Assembly: GCF_047654785.1 (NCBI RefSeq) | Contig: NZ_JASGKQ010000002.1 | Span: 310,001 to 374,000 of the forward strand | Length of the DNA stretch: 64,000 nt | Source of the DNA: Pelomonas sp047654785 | GTDB lineage: Bacteria > Pseudomonadota > Gammaproteobacteria > Burkholderiales > Burkholderiaceae_C | Direction of reading: 5' to 3' | Shown here: positions 17,099 to 27,754 of the stretch, piece after piece | Numbering within the stretch: the first letter of the stretch is position 1 | How the letters are laid out: every line of letters begins with the position of its first letter | Made by a program: the position numbers and the translations under genes | The notes under the pieces: generated by a model | Databases searched by the model: none | What the model was told of the DNA's origin: nothing | What the model saw: the letters and a program-made list of their open reading frames with translations, nothing else

Positions 17099-18205
17099 TC
17101 ATACCGGGATCAACTCTTCCGAATCGGCCCGGCTGACGATGGCGCCCGAGCCGCGCGTCTCGTACAGGTCCACGCGGTCGATCTGCGGCAGCACCGCGCC
17201 GCCCTCGCGCAGCACCCAGGCCGCCAGGCTTGCCGCGTCGCCATCCGGCAGGTTGGCGATCTCGAACAGCGGGTGGTGGTCCAGCCGCTTGAAGATCGGG
17301 TTGAACAGCGCCTTCACGTCGCCGAAGTCCACCGTCCAGCCCATCACCTGGTCCAGCGGCGCGGCCAGGTGCAGGCGCAGCGTGAAGGTGTGGCCGTGCG
17401 TGCCCGCCAGCGGGTGGCCGGCCGGCGCGTGCCGCAGCCGCACGGCGCTGTCCAGCGTCATCTCCTTCCAGATGCGGTAGCTCTGGCCGTTGAAGTTGGC
17501 GCCGCTGGAGCCGGTCTCGTAGACGGTCACCCAGCTCAGCTCGGGCAGCTGCGGCCGGAGCCGCTGCCACAGCCATGCGGAGAGGTTCTCGCTGGTCGGG
17601 TTGGCGAGCCCGTCGATGTCGTTCAGGCAGCGGTAGTTCAGCGCGAAGTGCAGCGGCGCCCAGGTCTCGTCGAGGCGGTCGTAGTCGAGGGCCAGGTCGC
17701 GTTCGCCCAGGTCCGCGTTCGCATGCAGGATCACCTCGAAGCCATGGCCGTGCATGCGGCCGCACTGGTGGCCCGCCGGCACATGGGGCAGCTGGTGCGC
17801 GGCCTGGAAGCGGTAGCGGCGCCACACGTGGGCGCGGCCGGCGCCGTCCAGGTCCACGCCGCTGTGCGTGGTGCTCTGCACGCCGACCTGCACGATGCCG
17901 GGCACGTCCAGCCGCGCGCGCAGCCAGCGCGCCAGGTTCTCGTCGGTGGGTTCGGCGAGGTGGTCGTTCAGCAGCGCGTGGTCCAGCGGCGCGACGGTGG
18001 CGGCCATGCGCGCGCGCAGCGCCTCCACCTCGCCGCCGGCGAAACCGCCGCGGGACGCGGCCCAGCCGGCGGGCAGCGCCGTGCGCACGGTGGCGAAATA
18101 GCTGTGGCCATGCAGCCCATGGCTGCGGTGGGAGGCGGGCAGGGCGGGGATGCGGCAGGCCGACTCGAAGCCGGCCGAGGCGCAGTGCAACACGGACAGG
18201 GACAT
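17099..18205 (-). CDS. Triple-domain 6-pyruvoyl-tetrahydropterin synthase (QueD-like)
   Basis: The 368-residue protein is a tandem fusion of three PTPS/QueD-like domains; ordinary QueD is about 120 residues. Domain 1 spans about 1-118 (HGH 32-34, DH 75-76). Domain 2 spans about 126-240 (H137, C148, HGH 152-154, E230). Domain 3 spans about 245-358 (H259, HGH 270-272, DH 309-310, E349). Only domain 2 keeps the catalytic Cys; domains 1 and 3 have S28 and L266 there. Domain 2 in turn has NY (190-191) where the catalytic Asp-His pair is expected, while domains 1 and 3 keep DH. Adjacent queE supports a role as 6-carboxy-tetrahydropterin synthase. The three domains may form one composite active centre. 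Confidence 0.9.
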   Translation of the reverse strand: MSLSVLHCASAGFESACRIPALPASHRSHGLHGHSYFATVRTALPAGWAASRGGFAGGEVEALRARMAATVAPLDHALLNDHLAEPTDENLARWLRARLDVPGIVQVGVQSTTHSGVDLDGAGRAHVWRRYRFQAAHQLPHVPAGHQCGRMHGHGFEVILHANADLGERDLALDYDRLDETWAPLHFALNYRCLNDIDGLANPTSENLSAWLWQRLRPQLPELSWVTVYETGSSGANFNGQSYRIWKEMTLDSAVRLRHAPAGHPLAGTHGHTFTLRLHLAAPLDQVMGWTVDFGDVKALFNPIFKRLDHHPLFEIANLPDGDAASLAAWVLREGGAVLPQIDRVDLYETRGSGAIVSRADSEELIPV

Positions 18206-18261
18206 GGCGCGATTGTCGCGCCGGGCCGCGCGGGCGGGCCCCGCGCCCCGCCCACACCTGC

Positions 18262-18966
18262 TCAGGCGGCCGGCGGCGCGCGCAGGTCCGTCACGCGCCG
18301 GCCGCGCCTGGACGCGGCCGAGCGCAGATGCACCAGCGACTCCACGCGCTTGAGCAGCTCGCGGTCGTTCCAGGGCTTCTTGAAGATGCCGTAGACGCCC
18401 TCGATCTGGCCGACGCGGCCGTGCAGCTCGTCGTGGCCGGTGATGGCGATGACGGGCAAGTCCTCGGTGGCCAGGCTGCCGTGCACGTCGGCGATCAGCT
18501 CGAAGCCGTCCTTGTTGGGCATCTCCAGGTCGGTGATCAGCACCGCGATCTCGGGCCGGGCCTCCAGCTCGGCCAGCGCCTCGTTGCCGTCGTTGACCTG
18601 CAGCACCGCGAAGCCGGCGCCCTCCAGCAGCCGGCGCAGCTTGGCGCGCACCACGGCCGAGTCGTCGGCGATCAGCAGCGTGGGCGGGCCCTCCGGCATC
18701 GCGGGCGCCACCGGCGCGCTGTTGGTTGGGGCCCGCATCGGCGTGGGCGCCGTGACGAAGGCGCTGGCCATGGACGGGCCGGCGTGCGGCGAACGCGGCA
18801 GCGGCGGCAGCGCGACGGGCGGTGGCGGCAGCGGCGTGCCGTACTCGCGGGGCGGCTGGTAGTCGTCACGCTTGAAGGCGGCGATGAGCACGATGATGGC
18901 CAGCGGTACCGCGATCAGCACTGGCATCAGGTAGGCGCCCAGCAACTCCTGCAACTCGTGAAACAT
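18262..18966 (-). CDS. Membrane-anchored receiver-domain protein
   Basis: The 234-residue protein has one N-terminal transmembrane helix (LMPVLIAVPLAIIVLIAAF), a Pro-rich linker of about 60 residues, and a C-terminal CheY-like receiver domain. The receiver has LLIADDSAVVRAKL (acid pocket), LITDLEMPN (phosphorylated Asp) and GIFKKPW (conserved Lys). No output domain follows. It is an orphan response regulator tethered to the membrane. It lies near, but separate from, the kinase/regulator pair downstream. Confidence 0.88.
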   Translation of the reverse strand: MFHELQELLGAYLMPVLIAVPLAIIVLIAAFKRDDYQPPREYGTPLPPPPVALPPLPRSPHAGPSMASAFVTAPTPMRAPTNSAPVAPAMPEGPPTLLIADDSAVVRAKLRRLLEGAGFAVLQVNDGNEALAELEARPEIAVLITDLEMPNKDGFELIADVHGSLATEDLPVIAITGHDELHGRVGQIEGVYGIFKKPWNDRELLKRVESLVHLRSAASRRGRRVTDLRAPPAA

Positions 18967-19062
18967 CTCTCCATCCCCTGTGTGTAGGGCGGTCAGCCTA
19001 ACATCCGCCCCCCGGCCGCACCATCGAGGAAAGCCGGCATTCCTGCACGAAGGCGGCGCGCA

Positions 19063-20223
19063 TCAGAACGTCAGGATGAAGCAGGCGCCGCCGCTCGGCC
19101 GCTTGGCGTGGCGCACCGTGCCGCCGAGGCCGTGCACCAGTTGCCGCACGACGGCCAGGCCCAGGCCGCTGCCGCCCTCGCGCGTCGTGAAGAAGGGCGT
19201 GAAGATGCGCCCCTCCAGCCCTGGCGCGACGCCCGGGCCGTTGTCGGCCACCGTCAGCCGCAGCCGCGCGCCGCGGCTCAGGCTGGCGGCGATCCGCAGC
19301 TGCGGTGCCGGCCGGCCGGCGCAGGCCTGCAGCGCGTTCTGCGCCAGGTTGATGAGCACCTGCTCCAGCTGGGCCGCGTCGGTGCGCAGCGCCAGGCTCC
19401 CGGGCTCGACCGTGACGGCCACGCTGCCGCCGGCGGCGGTCCAGGCCGGCGCCACCAGGCGGCGCACGGCCTCCAGCAGCGGCAGCAGCGGGGTGTCGGC
19501 CAGCGTGGGCGCCGGGGGCTGGCTGACGCTGCGGTAGTGCGCCACGAAGGCCTGCAGGTGCGCCGCGCGCCGGGCCAGCGTGGCGAGCGCGGCGCCCAGC
19601 TCCTCGTGCTCGCCGGCTGCCAGCAGCGACGGCGCGCTGGCGGCCAGCGAGGCGATCGGCGTCAGCGAGTTCATGATCTCGTGCGTCAGCACCTGCACGA
19701 GCTGGCGCCAGGCGGCCAGCGCCTCGGTCTCCAGCTCGGACTCGATGGGCGCCAGCGCCGCCAGCCGCCAGGGCTCGCCCCGCACGGTCAGCGCCGCCAC
19801 GGCCAGCACGGCGCGCTCCTCGCCGTGCTCGGTGGGCAGCGTGACGACGCGCCGGCCGGGCGCGGCGTCCAGCAGCGCGAGCAGCGCCGCCGGCTCGACG
19901 GCGCGGCCCGGCGCGGCCAGGCGGCGGGCCGCCGCGTTCAGCGCCAGCGGCGCGCGGCCGGCCGCGAGGCGCCACAGCGCGAGCGGCGCGTGTTCGAGGG
20001 CCGCGTCCAGATCGGGCCGAGGCGTGGGCGGCGGGTCGGGCGGCGGCGGCGCGGGCCGGTGGGCGAGGCGGCCCAGCGCCGCCCAGCCCAGCGCGGCGGC
20101 CGCCAGCCCCGCGATCGCGCAGGCGGCGAGCAGGCGCGGCGACTGCTGCACCGCGACGGCGCCGGCCGCGCTGGCGGCCAGCACGGCGGCGGCCAGCGCC
20201 ACGCGCAGGCGTTCAGAGCCCAT
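19063..20223 (-). CDS. Sensor histidine kinase (NtrB-like)
   Basis: The 386-residue kinase begins with a short N-terminus of two hydrophobic segments (about residues 6-24 and 30-52), then a PAS-like region. The DHp helix contains HEIMNSLTPIASL with H181, and the HATPase domain has NLAQNALQAC, DNGPGVAPG and GSGLGLAVVRQLVHGLGG. The start overlaps the 3' end of the sigma-54 regulator gene by 11 bases, so the pair is co-translated. It should phosphorylate that regulator, which in turn probably controls the divergent ABC exporter. Confidence 0.92.
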   Translation of the reverse strand: MGSERLRVALAAAVLAASAAGAVAVQQSPRLLAACAIAGLAAAALGWAALGRLAHRPAPPPPDPPPTPRPDLDAALEHAPLALWRLAAGRAPLALNAAARRLAAPGRAVEPAALLALLDAAPGRRVVTLPTEHGEERAVLAVAALTVRGEPWRLAALAPIESELETEALAAWRQLVQVLTHEIMNSLTPIASLAASAPSLLAAGEHEELGAALATLARRAAHLQAFVAHYRSVSQPPAPTLADTPLLPLLEAVRRLVAPAWTAAGGSVAVTVEPGSLALRTDAAQLEQVLINLAQNALQACAGRPAPQLRIAASLSRGARLRLTVADNGPGVAPGLEGRIFTPFFTTREGGSGLGLAVVRQLVHGLGGTVRHAKRPSGGACFILTF

Positions 20224-21499
20224 GCTTTTCCAGCCGCCGGTACAGCGCCGCGCGGCTCAGGCCCAGCAGCTTGGCGGCCTGGCTGATGTTGCCGCCGGCC
20301 TGGGCCAGCGCGGCCTGCACGGCCTCGCGCTCGCGCCGGGCGAGGTCCAGGCCGGGTTCGGCGAGGGGCGCGGCGTCGGCCAGGCCGAAATCGGCGAAGC
20401 CGAGCACCGGCCCGCGCGCCAGCAGCGTCGCGCGCTCGCAGGCCTGGCGCAGTTCGCGCACATTGCCGGGCCAGCGGTGGGCGCACAGCCGCGCCAGCGC
20501 GTCGGGCGCGAGTTCGACCGGGCGCTGCGCGAACCGTGCGAGGTAGTGGCGCAGCAGCAGCGCCACGTCGCCCGCGCCGCGCTCGCGCAGCGGCGGCACG
20601 CGCAGCACGACGGTGTTGAGCCGGTACAGCAGGTCGGGCCGGAAGCGCCGCGCGTCGAACAGCTCGGCCTCGGGCGCATTGGTGGCGGCGATGACGCGCA
20701 CGTCCACCGGCACGGGCCGGTCGCTGCCCAGTGGCGTGACTTCGCGGCGCTCCAGTGCGGCCAGCAGCTTGGCCTGGCCGGCCAGCGGCAGGTTGCCGAT
20801 CTCGTCGAGGAACAGCGTGCCGCCCGCCGCCGCGACGAAGCGCCCGGGCCGCGCCTCGCGCGCATCGGTGAAGCTGCCGCGCCGGTGGCCGAAGAGTTCG
20901 CTCTCCACCAGCGCCTCGGGCAGCGCGCCCATGTCCACGGCCAGCAGCGGGCCGGCCGAGCGCGGCGACGCGTGGTGCAGCGCGCGCGCCACCAGTTCCT
21001 TGCCGACGCCGTTCTCGCCGAGGATCAGCACGCCGGCCTCGCTTCGCGCCACCTGCGCGATCTGCGCGCGCAGGCCCTGCATCGCGGCCGAGTCGCCGAG
21101 CAACTCGCCCGCTGCGGGCGCCGGGGCGCGGCCCGCCAGCGCGGCCTGCACGCAGGCCACCAGCCGCTCGTTGGCCCAGGGCTTGGTGATGAAGTCCGCC
21201 GCGCCGTATTTGAGCGCCTGCACGGCCAGCTCGACCTCGGCGTAGGCGGTCATGACGACGACGGCCGGCGCATCGCGGCGCGCCACCACCTCGCGCAGCA
21301 GCGCCAGCCCGGCCGCGCCGTCGCTGGCGCCGGGGCTGAAGTTCATGTCCAGCAGCAGCACGTCGGGCGCGATCCCGTCGAGCGCGGCGGCCAGTTCGCG
21401 CGGGTCGTGGCGCACGGCCACCGGGCCCAGCCGGCGCAAGGCCAGCCGCGCGGCCAGCGCCACGTCGGGGTCGTCGTCGAGGATGAGGATGCCAGCCAT
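20213..21499 (-). CDS. Sigma-54-dependent response regulator (NtrC family)
   Basis: This 428-residue activator has a receiver domain (phosphorylated Asp 51 in LLLDMNF, Lys 106), a central AAA+ domain with Walker A GENGVGKE (161-168), and a C-terminal Fis-type HTH (AAKLLGLSRAALYRRLEKHGL). The sigma-54 contact loop reads GSFTDA (208-213) instead of the canonical GAFTGA; GAFTDA-type variants exist in active family members. The ATG at 21499 faces an intergenic region with two perfect palindromes and a -24/-12 promoter driving the exporter operon. Autoregulation from the same sites is possible. Confidence 0.93.
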   Translation of the reverse strand: MAGILILDDDPDVALAARLALRRLGPVAVRHDPRELAAALDGIAPDVLLLDMNFSPGASDGAAGLALLREVVARRDAPAVVVMTAYAEVELAVQALKYGAADFITKPWANERLVACVQAALAGRAPAPAAGELLGDSAAMQGLRAQIAQVARSEAGVLILGENGVGKELVARALHHASPRSAGPLLAVDMGALPEALVESELFGHRRGSFTDAREARPGRFVAAAGGTLFLDEIGNLPLAGQAKLLAALERREVTPLGSDRPVPVDVRVIAATNAPEAELFDARRFRPDLLYRLNTVVLRVPPLRERGAGDVALLLRHYLARFAQRPVELAPDALARLCAHRWPGNVRELRQACERATLLARGPVLGFADFGLADAAPLAEPGLDLARREREAVQAALAQAGGNISQAAKLLGLSRAALYRRLEKHGL

Positions 21500-21544
21500 G
21501 AGAGGGCGCGACTCTATGTCGCCGGCCAGCGGCAGGGAAGCCGG

Positions 21545-21583
21545 TGTCCGGAAGCGGACAGTGCGGGTGTCCGCTGGCGGACA
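21545..21583. promoter_or_regulatory. Paired palindromic enhancer sites for the sigma-54 regulator
   Basis: Two perfect inverted repeats of the form TGTCCG-N4-CGGACA lie at 21545-21560 and 21568-21583. Their centres are 23 bp apart, about two helical turns, so dimers would bind one face. They lie between the divergent regulator and exporter genes, 32 bp upstream of the -24 element. They are the expected binding sites of the adjacent Fis-type HTH regulator. Confidence 0.8.
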
Positions 21584-21613
21584 GTCGCGGCGCGCTCCCC
21601 CGGGGCCAAGCCC

Positions 21614-21630
21614 CTGGCCCGTCTTTTGCA
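21614..21630 (+). promoter_or_regulatory. Sigma-54 (-24/-12) promoter of the ABC exporter operon
   Basis: CTGGCCCGTCTTTTGCA matches the RpoN consensus YTGGCACGRNNNTTGCW at all but two positions. The diagnostic GG (21616-21617) and GC (21628-21629) are exactly 12 bases apart. The predicted start of transcription is at about 21640-21641, only a base or two before the permease ATG. The mRNA would therefore be nearly leaderless, or the real translation start lies downstream. Confidence 0.75.
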
Positions 21631-21641
21631 CTGACCGGCCC

Positions 21642-24119
21642 ATGCCCTCCATACCCTCGTTCACGCCGTTCAAAGCTGCCTGGCGCCAGTTGCGCGCCGA
21701 CCCCGGCCCCGCCGCCCTCGTCATCGCCGGCCTGGCGCTGGGCCTGGCGCTGATGCTGCTGGCCGCCAGCTTTCTGCAGGACGTGCTGCGGCCCGACGCC
21801 GGCCTGCCCGAGCGCGAGCGCCTCGTCAGCTTCGAGTTCCAGGGGCGCGGCCCGGGCGGCATCCGGACCGAGTGGTACGGCGCCGTGCCCACCGTGCCCC
21901 TGCATGCCGGCCTGCGCGCGAGCGGCGCGCCGGTGGCGGCGATGAGCCGCGTGCTGGCCACGCAACTGGCGGCGCGCGCCGACGGCGAGCAGGGCGTGCA
22001 GCGCAGCACCCGGCTCGACATCGCGATGGTGGACGACGACATCCAGGCGCTCTTCGGCCTGCGCCCGCTGGCCGGCGACCTGGCCGCGGCGCTGTCCACG
22101 CCCGAGGGCATCGCGCTGAGCGCGGCGGCCGCCGAGCGGCTGTTCGGCACCGTGCAGGCGGTCGGGCGTACCTTCACCATCGCGCTGCCGCCCGACCCCG
22201 AGGGCCGGGCGCCCGCGCACCGGTTCGCGTTGACCGTCAAGGCGGTGCTGCCCACGCCCAACCCCAACGGCCTGCTGTACTTCGATGCGTTCGCGGGCTT
22301 CCACGCGCCGGCTGCCAAGGCCTATCTGGCGCGCTCGGACACCTGGTACCTGGCCACGGGCCGCTTGTTCGCCCGCCTGCTGCCCGGCGCCCAGCCGGCG
22401 CAGTTGACCGCGCTGGCCCAGCGCCTGGCCGACCAGCAGCCCCTGCCGCCCGGCTTCCCGGCGGACTTCCTGAAGGGCGGCGGCAAGCCCGGCTATCTGC
22501 GCGCGATGCCGGTGGCCGACTTCGGCCTGCACGGCGCCGGCAGCCCGCAGCGGCGGCTGCAGCTGGGCGGCCTGGCGGCCGCGGCGGCGGGCGTGCTGGC
22601 GCTGGCCGTCATCAACTTCGTCAACCTGTGGAGCGTGCGCACGCTGCGCCGCCAACGCGAGATCGGCCTGCGCAAGTCGCTGGGCGCGGATGCGCGCCAG
22701 CTGGCGGGGCAGTTTTTCGCCGAGGCCGCCGTCGTCGCGGGCCTGGCCGGGCTGCTCGGCCTGCTGCTGGCCTGGTGGGCGACGCCGCTGGCCGAGCTGC
22801 TGATGCAGCGCCCGTTCCATGCGCCCGTGCTGGCGCCGGGCATGGTGGCGCTGACGGCCCTGCTGTGCGCGCTGATCGCCGCCGCCAGCGCGCTGCCGCT
22901 CACCGCCATCGCGCTGCGCGTGCGGCCGGCCGAGTCGCTGGCCGGGCGCAACCACAGCGAGGGCGCGGCCAGCCGCTGGCTGCGCCGCGTGATGACCACC
23001 GTGCAGTTCGGCGCCGCCGCCGTGTTCGCGTCGCTGGCCTTCACGGTGCTGTGGCAGGCCGGGCACACGCTGGACATCCCGCGCGGCTTCGAGATCGACG
23101 ACCGCGTGGCCATCGAACTGCCCTGGGAGGCCCAGCCCGCGCAGACGCAGGCGCTGCTGGAGCGCATCCGCAGCTGGCCCGAGGCCGTCGCCGCGGCGGC
23201 GGCCGACGACGTGCCCGGGCGCGATTTCTCCAGCTGGTACGGCGAGTTCCGCGGGCCGGACGGCCGCTCGGTCAGCCTGCGCACCGGCGTGGGCTTCACG
23301 CCGGACTATCTCCGGCTCTACGGCATGAAGCTCATCGCCGGCCGGCTGTCGGCCGACCACCGGGCCGAGCAGGCGCAGTCCGGCATCGTGCTGGACCGCA
23401 GCGCCGTGCGGGCGCTGGGCTTCGCCAGCCCCGAGGCGGCCGTCGGGCAGCAGCTGGGCACGGCGCCCAACATCGACGGCGGCCGCCCGGCGACGGTGGT
23501 GGCCGTCATCGAGGACATCCGCCTCGAAGGCCCGCGCAGCCCGCCGCAGCCGCATGCGATCCGCCCCGAGGCGGAGCGCGGCTACGGCGTCATCGGCGTG
23601 CACAGCCGCGACCCGCAGGCCACGCGGGCGAAGCTGGCCGCCTTGGTCAAGGCGCGCTTCCCCGACGCCGACGCCAGCGCGCTGACGATGCGCGACATGC
23701 TGCTGCAAAAGGTGATCGACGACACGCGCCTGGGCCGCCTCGTCGCCATCGCCGGCCTGATGGCGCTGGGTCTGGCGGCCGTGGGCCTCTACGCGCTGGC
23801 CGCCTACACGCTGCGCCGGCGCGAGCGCGAGATCGTGCTGCGCAAGCTGCACGGCGCCGGCCCGGGCGCGGTGGCGGGCCTGCTGGCGCGCGAGTTCGCC
23901 GGCGTGCTGGCGGTGGCCTGCGCCGTGGCGCTGCCGCTGGCCGCGTGGCTGTCGCAGCGCTACCTGGCGGATTTCGTCGAGCGCGCGCCGGTCGGGCCGT
24001 TCTCGCTGTGGGTGCTGCTGGCGGCCACGGCGCTGCTGGCCGTGGTGACGGCGCTGGCCGTCGCCCGCCATTTGTACGCGGCACTGGCGCTGCGCCCCTT
24101 GCAAGCCCTGCGTGGTTGA
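21642..24119 (+). CDS. MacB-like ABC transporter permease (FtsX family)
   Basis: The 825-residue permease has the duplicated FtsX/MacB_PCD layout. A TM helix near residues 22-40 is followed by a large periplasmic domain, then a three-helix FtsX block (LAAAAAGVLALAVINFVNLWSVRTLRRQREIGLRKSLGA at about 305-345). A second TM/periplasmic unit follows, then a C-terminal FtsX block with RREREIVLRKLHGA. It works with the HlyD-like adaptor and ATPase that follow, probably exporting a peptide, lipid or toxic compound. The ATG at 21642 has no Shine-Dalgarno sequence and almost coincides with the predicted transcription start. Confidence 0.9.
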   Translation: MPSIPSFTPFKAAWRQLRADPGPAALVIAGLALGLALMLLAASFLQDVLRPDAGLPERERLVSFEFQGRGPGGIRTEWYGAVPTVPLHAGLRASGAPVAAMSRVLATQLAARADGEQGVQRSTRLDIAMVDDDIQALFGLRPLAGDLAAALSTPEGIALSAAAAERLFGTVQAVGRTFTIALPPDPEGRAPAHRFALTVKAVLPTPNPNGLLYFDAFAGFHAPAAKAYLARSDTWYLATGRLFARLLPGAQPAQLTALAQRLADQQPLPPGFPADFLKGGGKPGYLRAMPVADFGLHGAGSPQRRLQLGGLAAAAAGVLALAVINFVNLWSVRTLRRQREIGLRKSLGADARQLAGQFFAEAAVVAGLAGLLGLLLAWWATPLAELLMQRPFHAPVLAPGMVALTALLCALIAAASALPLTAIALRVRPAESLAGRNHSEGAASRWLRRVMTTVQFGAAAVFASLAFTVLWQAGHTLDIPRGFEIDDRVAIELPWEAQPAQTQALLERIRSWPEAVAAAAADDVPGRDFSSWYGEFRGPDGRSVSLRTGVGFTPDYLRLYGMKLIAGRLSADHRAEQAQSGIVLDRSAVRALGFASPEAAVGQQLGTAPNIDGGRPATVVAVIEDIRLEGPRSPPQPHAIRPEAERGYGVIGVHSRDPQATRAKLAALVKARFPDADASALTMRDMLLQKVIDDTRLGRLVAIAGLMALGLAAVGLYALAAYTLRRREREIVLRKLHGAGPGAVAGLLAREFAGVLAVACAVALPLAAWLSQRYLADFVERAPVGPFSLWVLLAATALLAVVTALAVARHLYAALALRPLQALRG

Positions 24120-24120
24120 C

Positions 24121-25373
24121 ATGCTGTCCTCGGGCATGGCGATGGACCGCCGCGTGGCACGGCCCACACGGCGCTGGGCCTATGCGCTGGCCGCCGCTGC
24201 GGCCCTCGCCGCCGTGGGCCTGCTGGCGCAGCACTGGCCGCGCGGCGTGCCGGTGGCGCGCGCCGACGTGGAGATCGCCGCCGCCAAGACCGGCCCCTTC
24301 CGCGACGTCATCGTCGGCCGCGCCAGCGTGCAGCCGCTGCAGTCCGTGCTGCTCGACGCGACCGAGGACGGCCGCGTCGAGCGGGTGCTCGTCAAGGACG
24401 GCGCCAGCGTCGCGGCCGGCCAGCTGCTCGTCGTGCTGGCCAGCGGCCAGCGCGCGCAGGAACTGATGGCGCGCAGCAGCGAGGCCGCGCAGCAGCTCGC
24501 CAACCTCGCCACCTTCCGCGCCGGCCTGGCGCAGGCGCAGGCGGCGCAGCGCCGCGAGCTCACGCAGGCCGAATTCGAGCTGGAGCGCGCGCGCCGGCTG
24601 CACGAGCGCAACGCGGGGCTGGCGGCGCAGGGCTTTCTGTCGCCGTCGGCGCTGGAGGAGTCGGCCGACAAGCTCGCGCTGGCGCGGCGCCTGCTCGCGC
24701 AGCTGCAGGCCGACGGCCGCGAGGAGTTGCGCACGCGCGAGCAGTCGGTGCAGGCCATGCAGCGCGCCGTCACCGACCTGGACCGGCGCCTCACGGCCAT
24801 GCGCGCCGCCAGCGATGGCCTGGCCGTGCGCGCGCCGGTGGCCGGCCGCGTGACGGGCCTCGCGCTGCAGGTCGGCGAGAGCGTGCGCAGCGGCACGCGC
24901 ATCGCGCGGCTGGACAGCCTGGGCCGCTTCAAGCTGGCGCTGGGGCTGGACGAGTTCCACCTCGGCCGCGTGCGCGAGGGCCTGCCCGCCACGCTGGCGC
25001 ACGCGGGCCGCGAGCATGCGCTGCACGTCGCCCGCATCGACCCGCAGGTCAAGGACGGCCGCTTCAGCGTCGAACTGGTGTTCGACGCCGAGCCGCCCTC
25101 GCTGCAGGTCGGCCAGGGCCTGGACCTGCGCCTGACGCTGGGCCAGCCCCAGCCCGCGCTGCTGCTGCCCGACGCCGGCTTCTACGCCGACACCGGCGGC
25201 GCCTGGGCCTTCGTGCTCGACGCCGACGGCCGCCACGCCACGCGCCGCCCGCTGCAGCTGGGCCGCCGCGCCGACGGCGTCGTCGAGGTGCTCGGCGGCC
25301 TGCGGCCCGGCGAGCGGGCCGTCGTCTCTTCCTACCGCGCCTTCACCGGCGCCACCACCTTGAGGATCGACTG

Positions 25374-25374
<1 letters not shown>
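24121..25374 (+). CDS. HlyD/MacA-type periplasmic adaptor subunit
   Basis: This roughly 417-residue adaptor has one N-terminal TM helix (YALAAAAALAAVGLLAQ) and a barrel-sandwich half (VERVLVKDGASVAAGQLLVVL). A coiled-coil hairpin rich in Ala/Gln/Arg/Glu spans about residues 110-220, followed by the second lipoyl half (VRAPVAGRVTGLALQVGESV) and a beta-barrel domain. It should link the inner-membrane exporter to an outer-membrane channel. The start is uncertain: GTG 24112, ATG 24121 and ATG 24136 are in frame. Its stop overlaps the ATPase start by one base. Confidence 0.88.
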
Positions 25375-26057
<683 letters not shown>

Positions 26058-26075
26058 GCGTCGCGCCGGCCCGGT

Positions 26076-27488
<1,413 letters not shown>

Positions 27489-27559
27489 GAAGCGATCCCG
27501 GAATCTGCAAAGGCGTGACTGTCTCCCGGCGCCACCGCGCCGGCAATGCGCAGTCGCCC

Positions 27560-27725
27560 GCAGGTGACCCTCAATCCGGCAGTTGACCGCTTGCACTTCA
27601 TCGAAAGCCCGGATGCTTCAACACCTTGTCGCCGATGCGGAGATCACCACGTCGGTGGCCATCGCTGCATGCCCGCTGGTCTGGCGCTGCGGGCATGCCC
27701 AACTGCCAGATTGAGGGTGACTTGC
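27560..27725 (+). repeat. MITE-like repeat, copy 1
   Basis: This 166-bp element is bounded by imperfect terminal inverted repeats of 26 bp (27560-27585 and 27700-27725). The shared core is ACCCTCAATC followed by GGCAGTTG, with 3 mismatches in all. Inside is a perfect 10-bp hairpin, GCATGCCCGC / GCGGGCATGC (27667-27698). It matches copy 2 at 28844-29081 closely except for an internal deletion of about 75 bp. It encodes no convincing protein, so it is probably a non-autonomous mobile element. Confidence 0.8.
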
Positions 27726-27754
27726 GTCATGGGGTGGCCGACACAATGCGGCCG

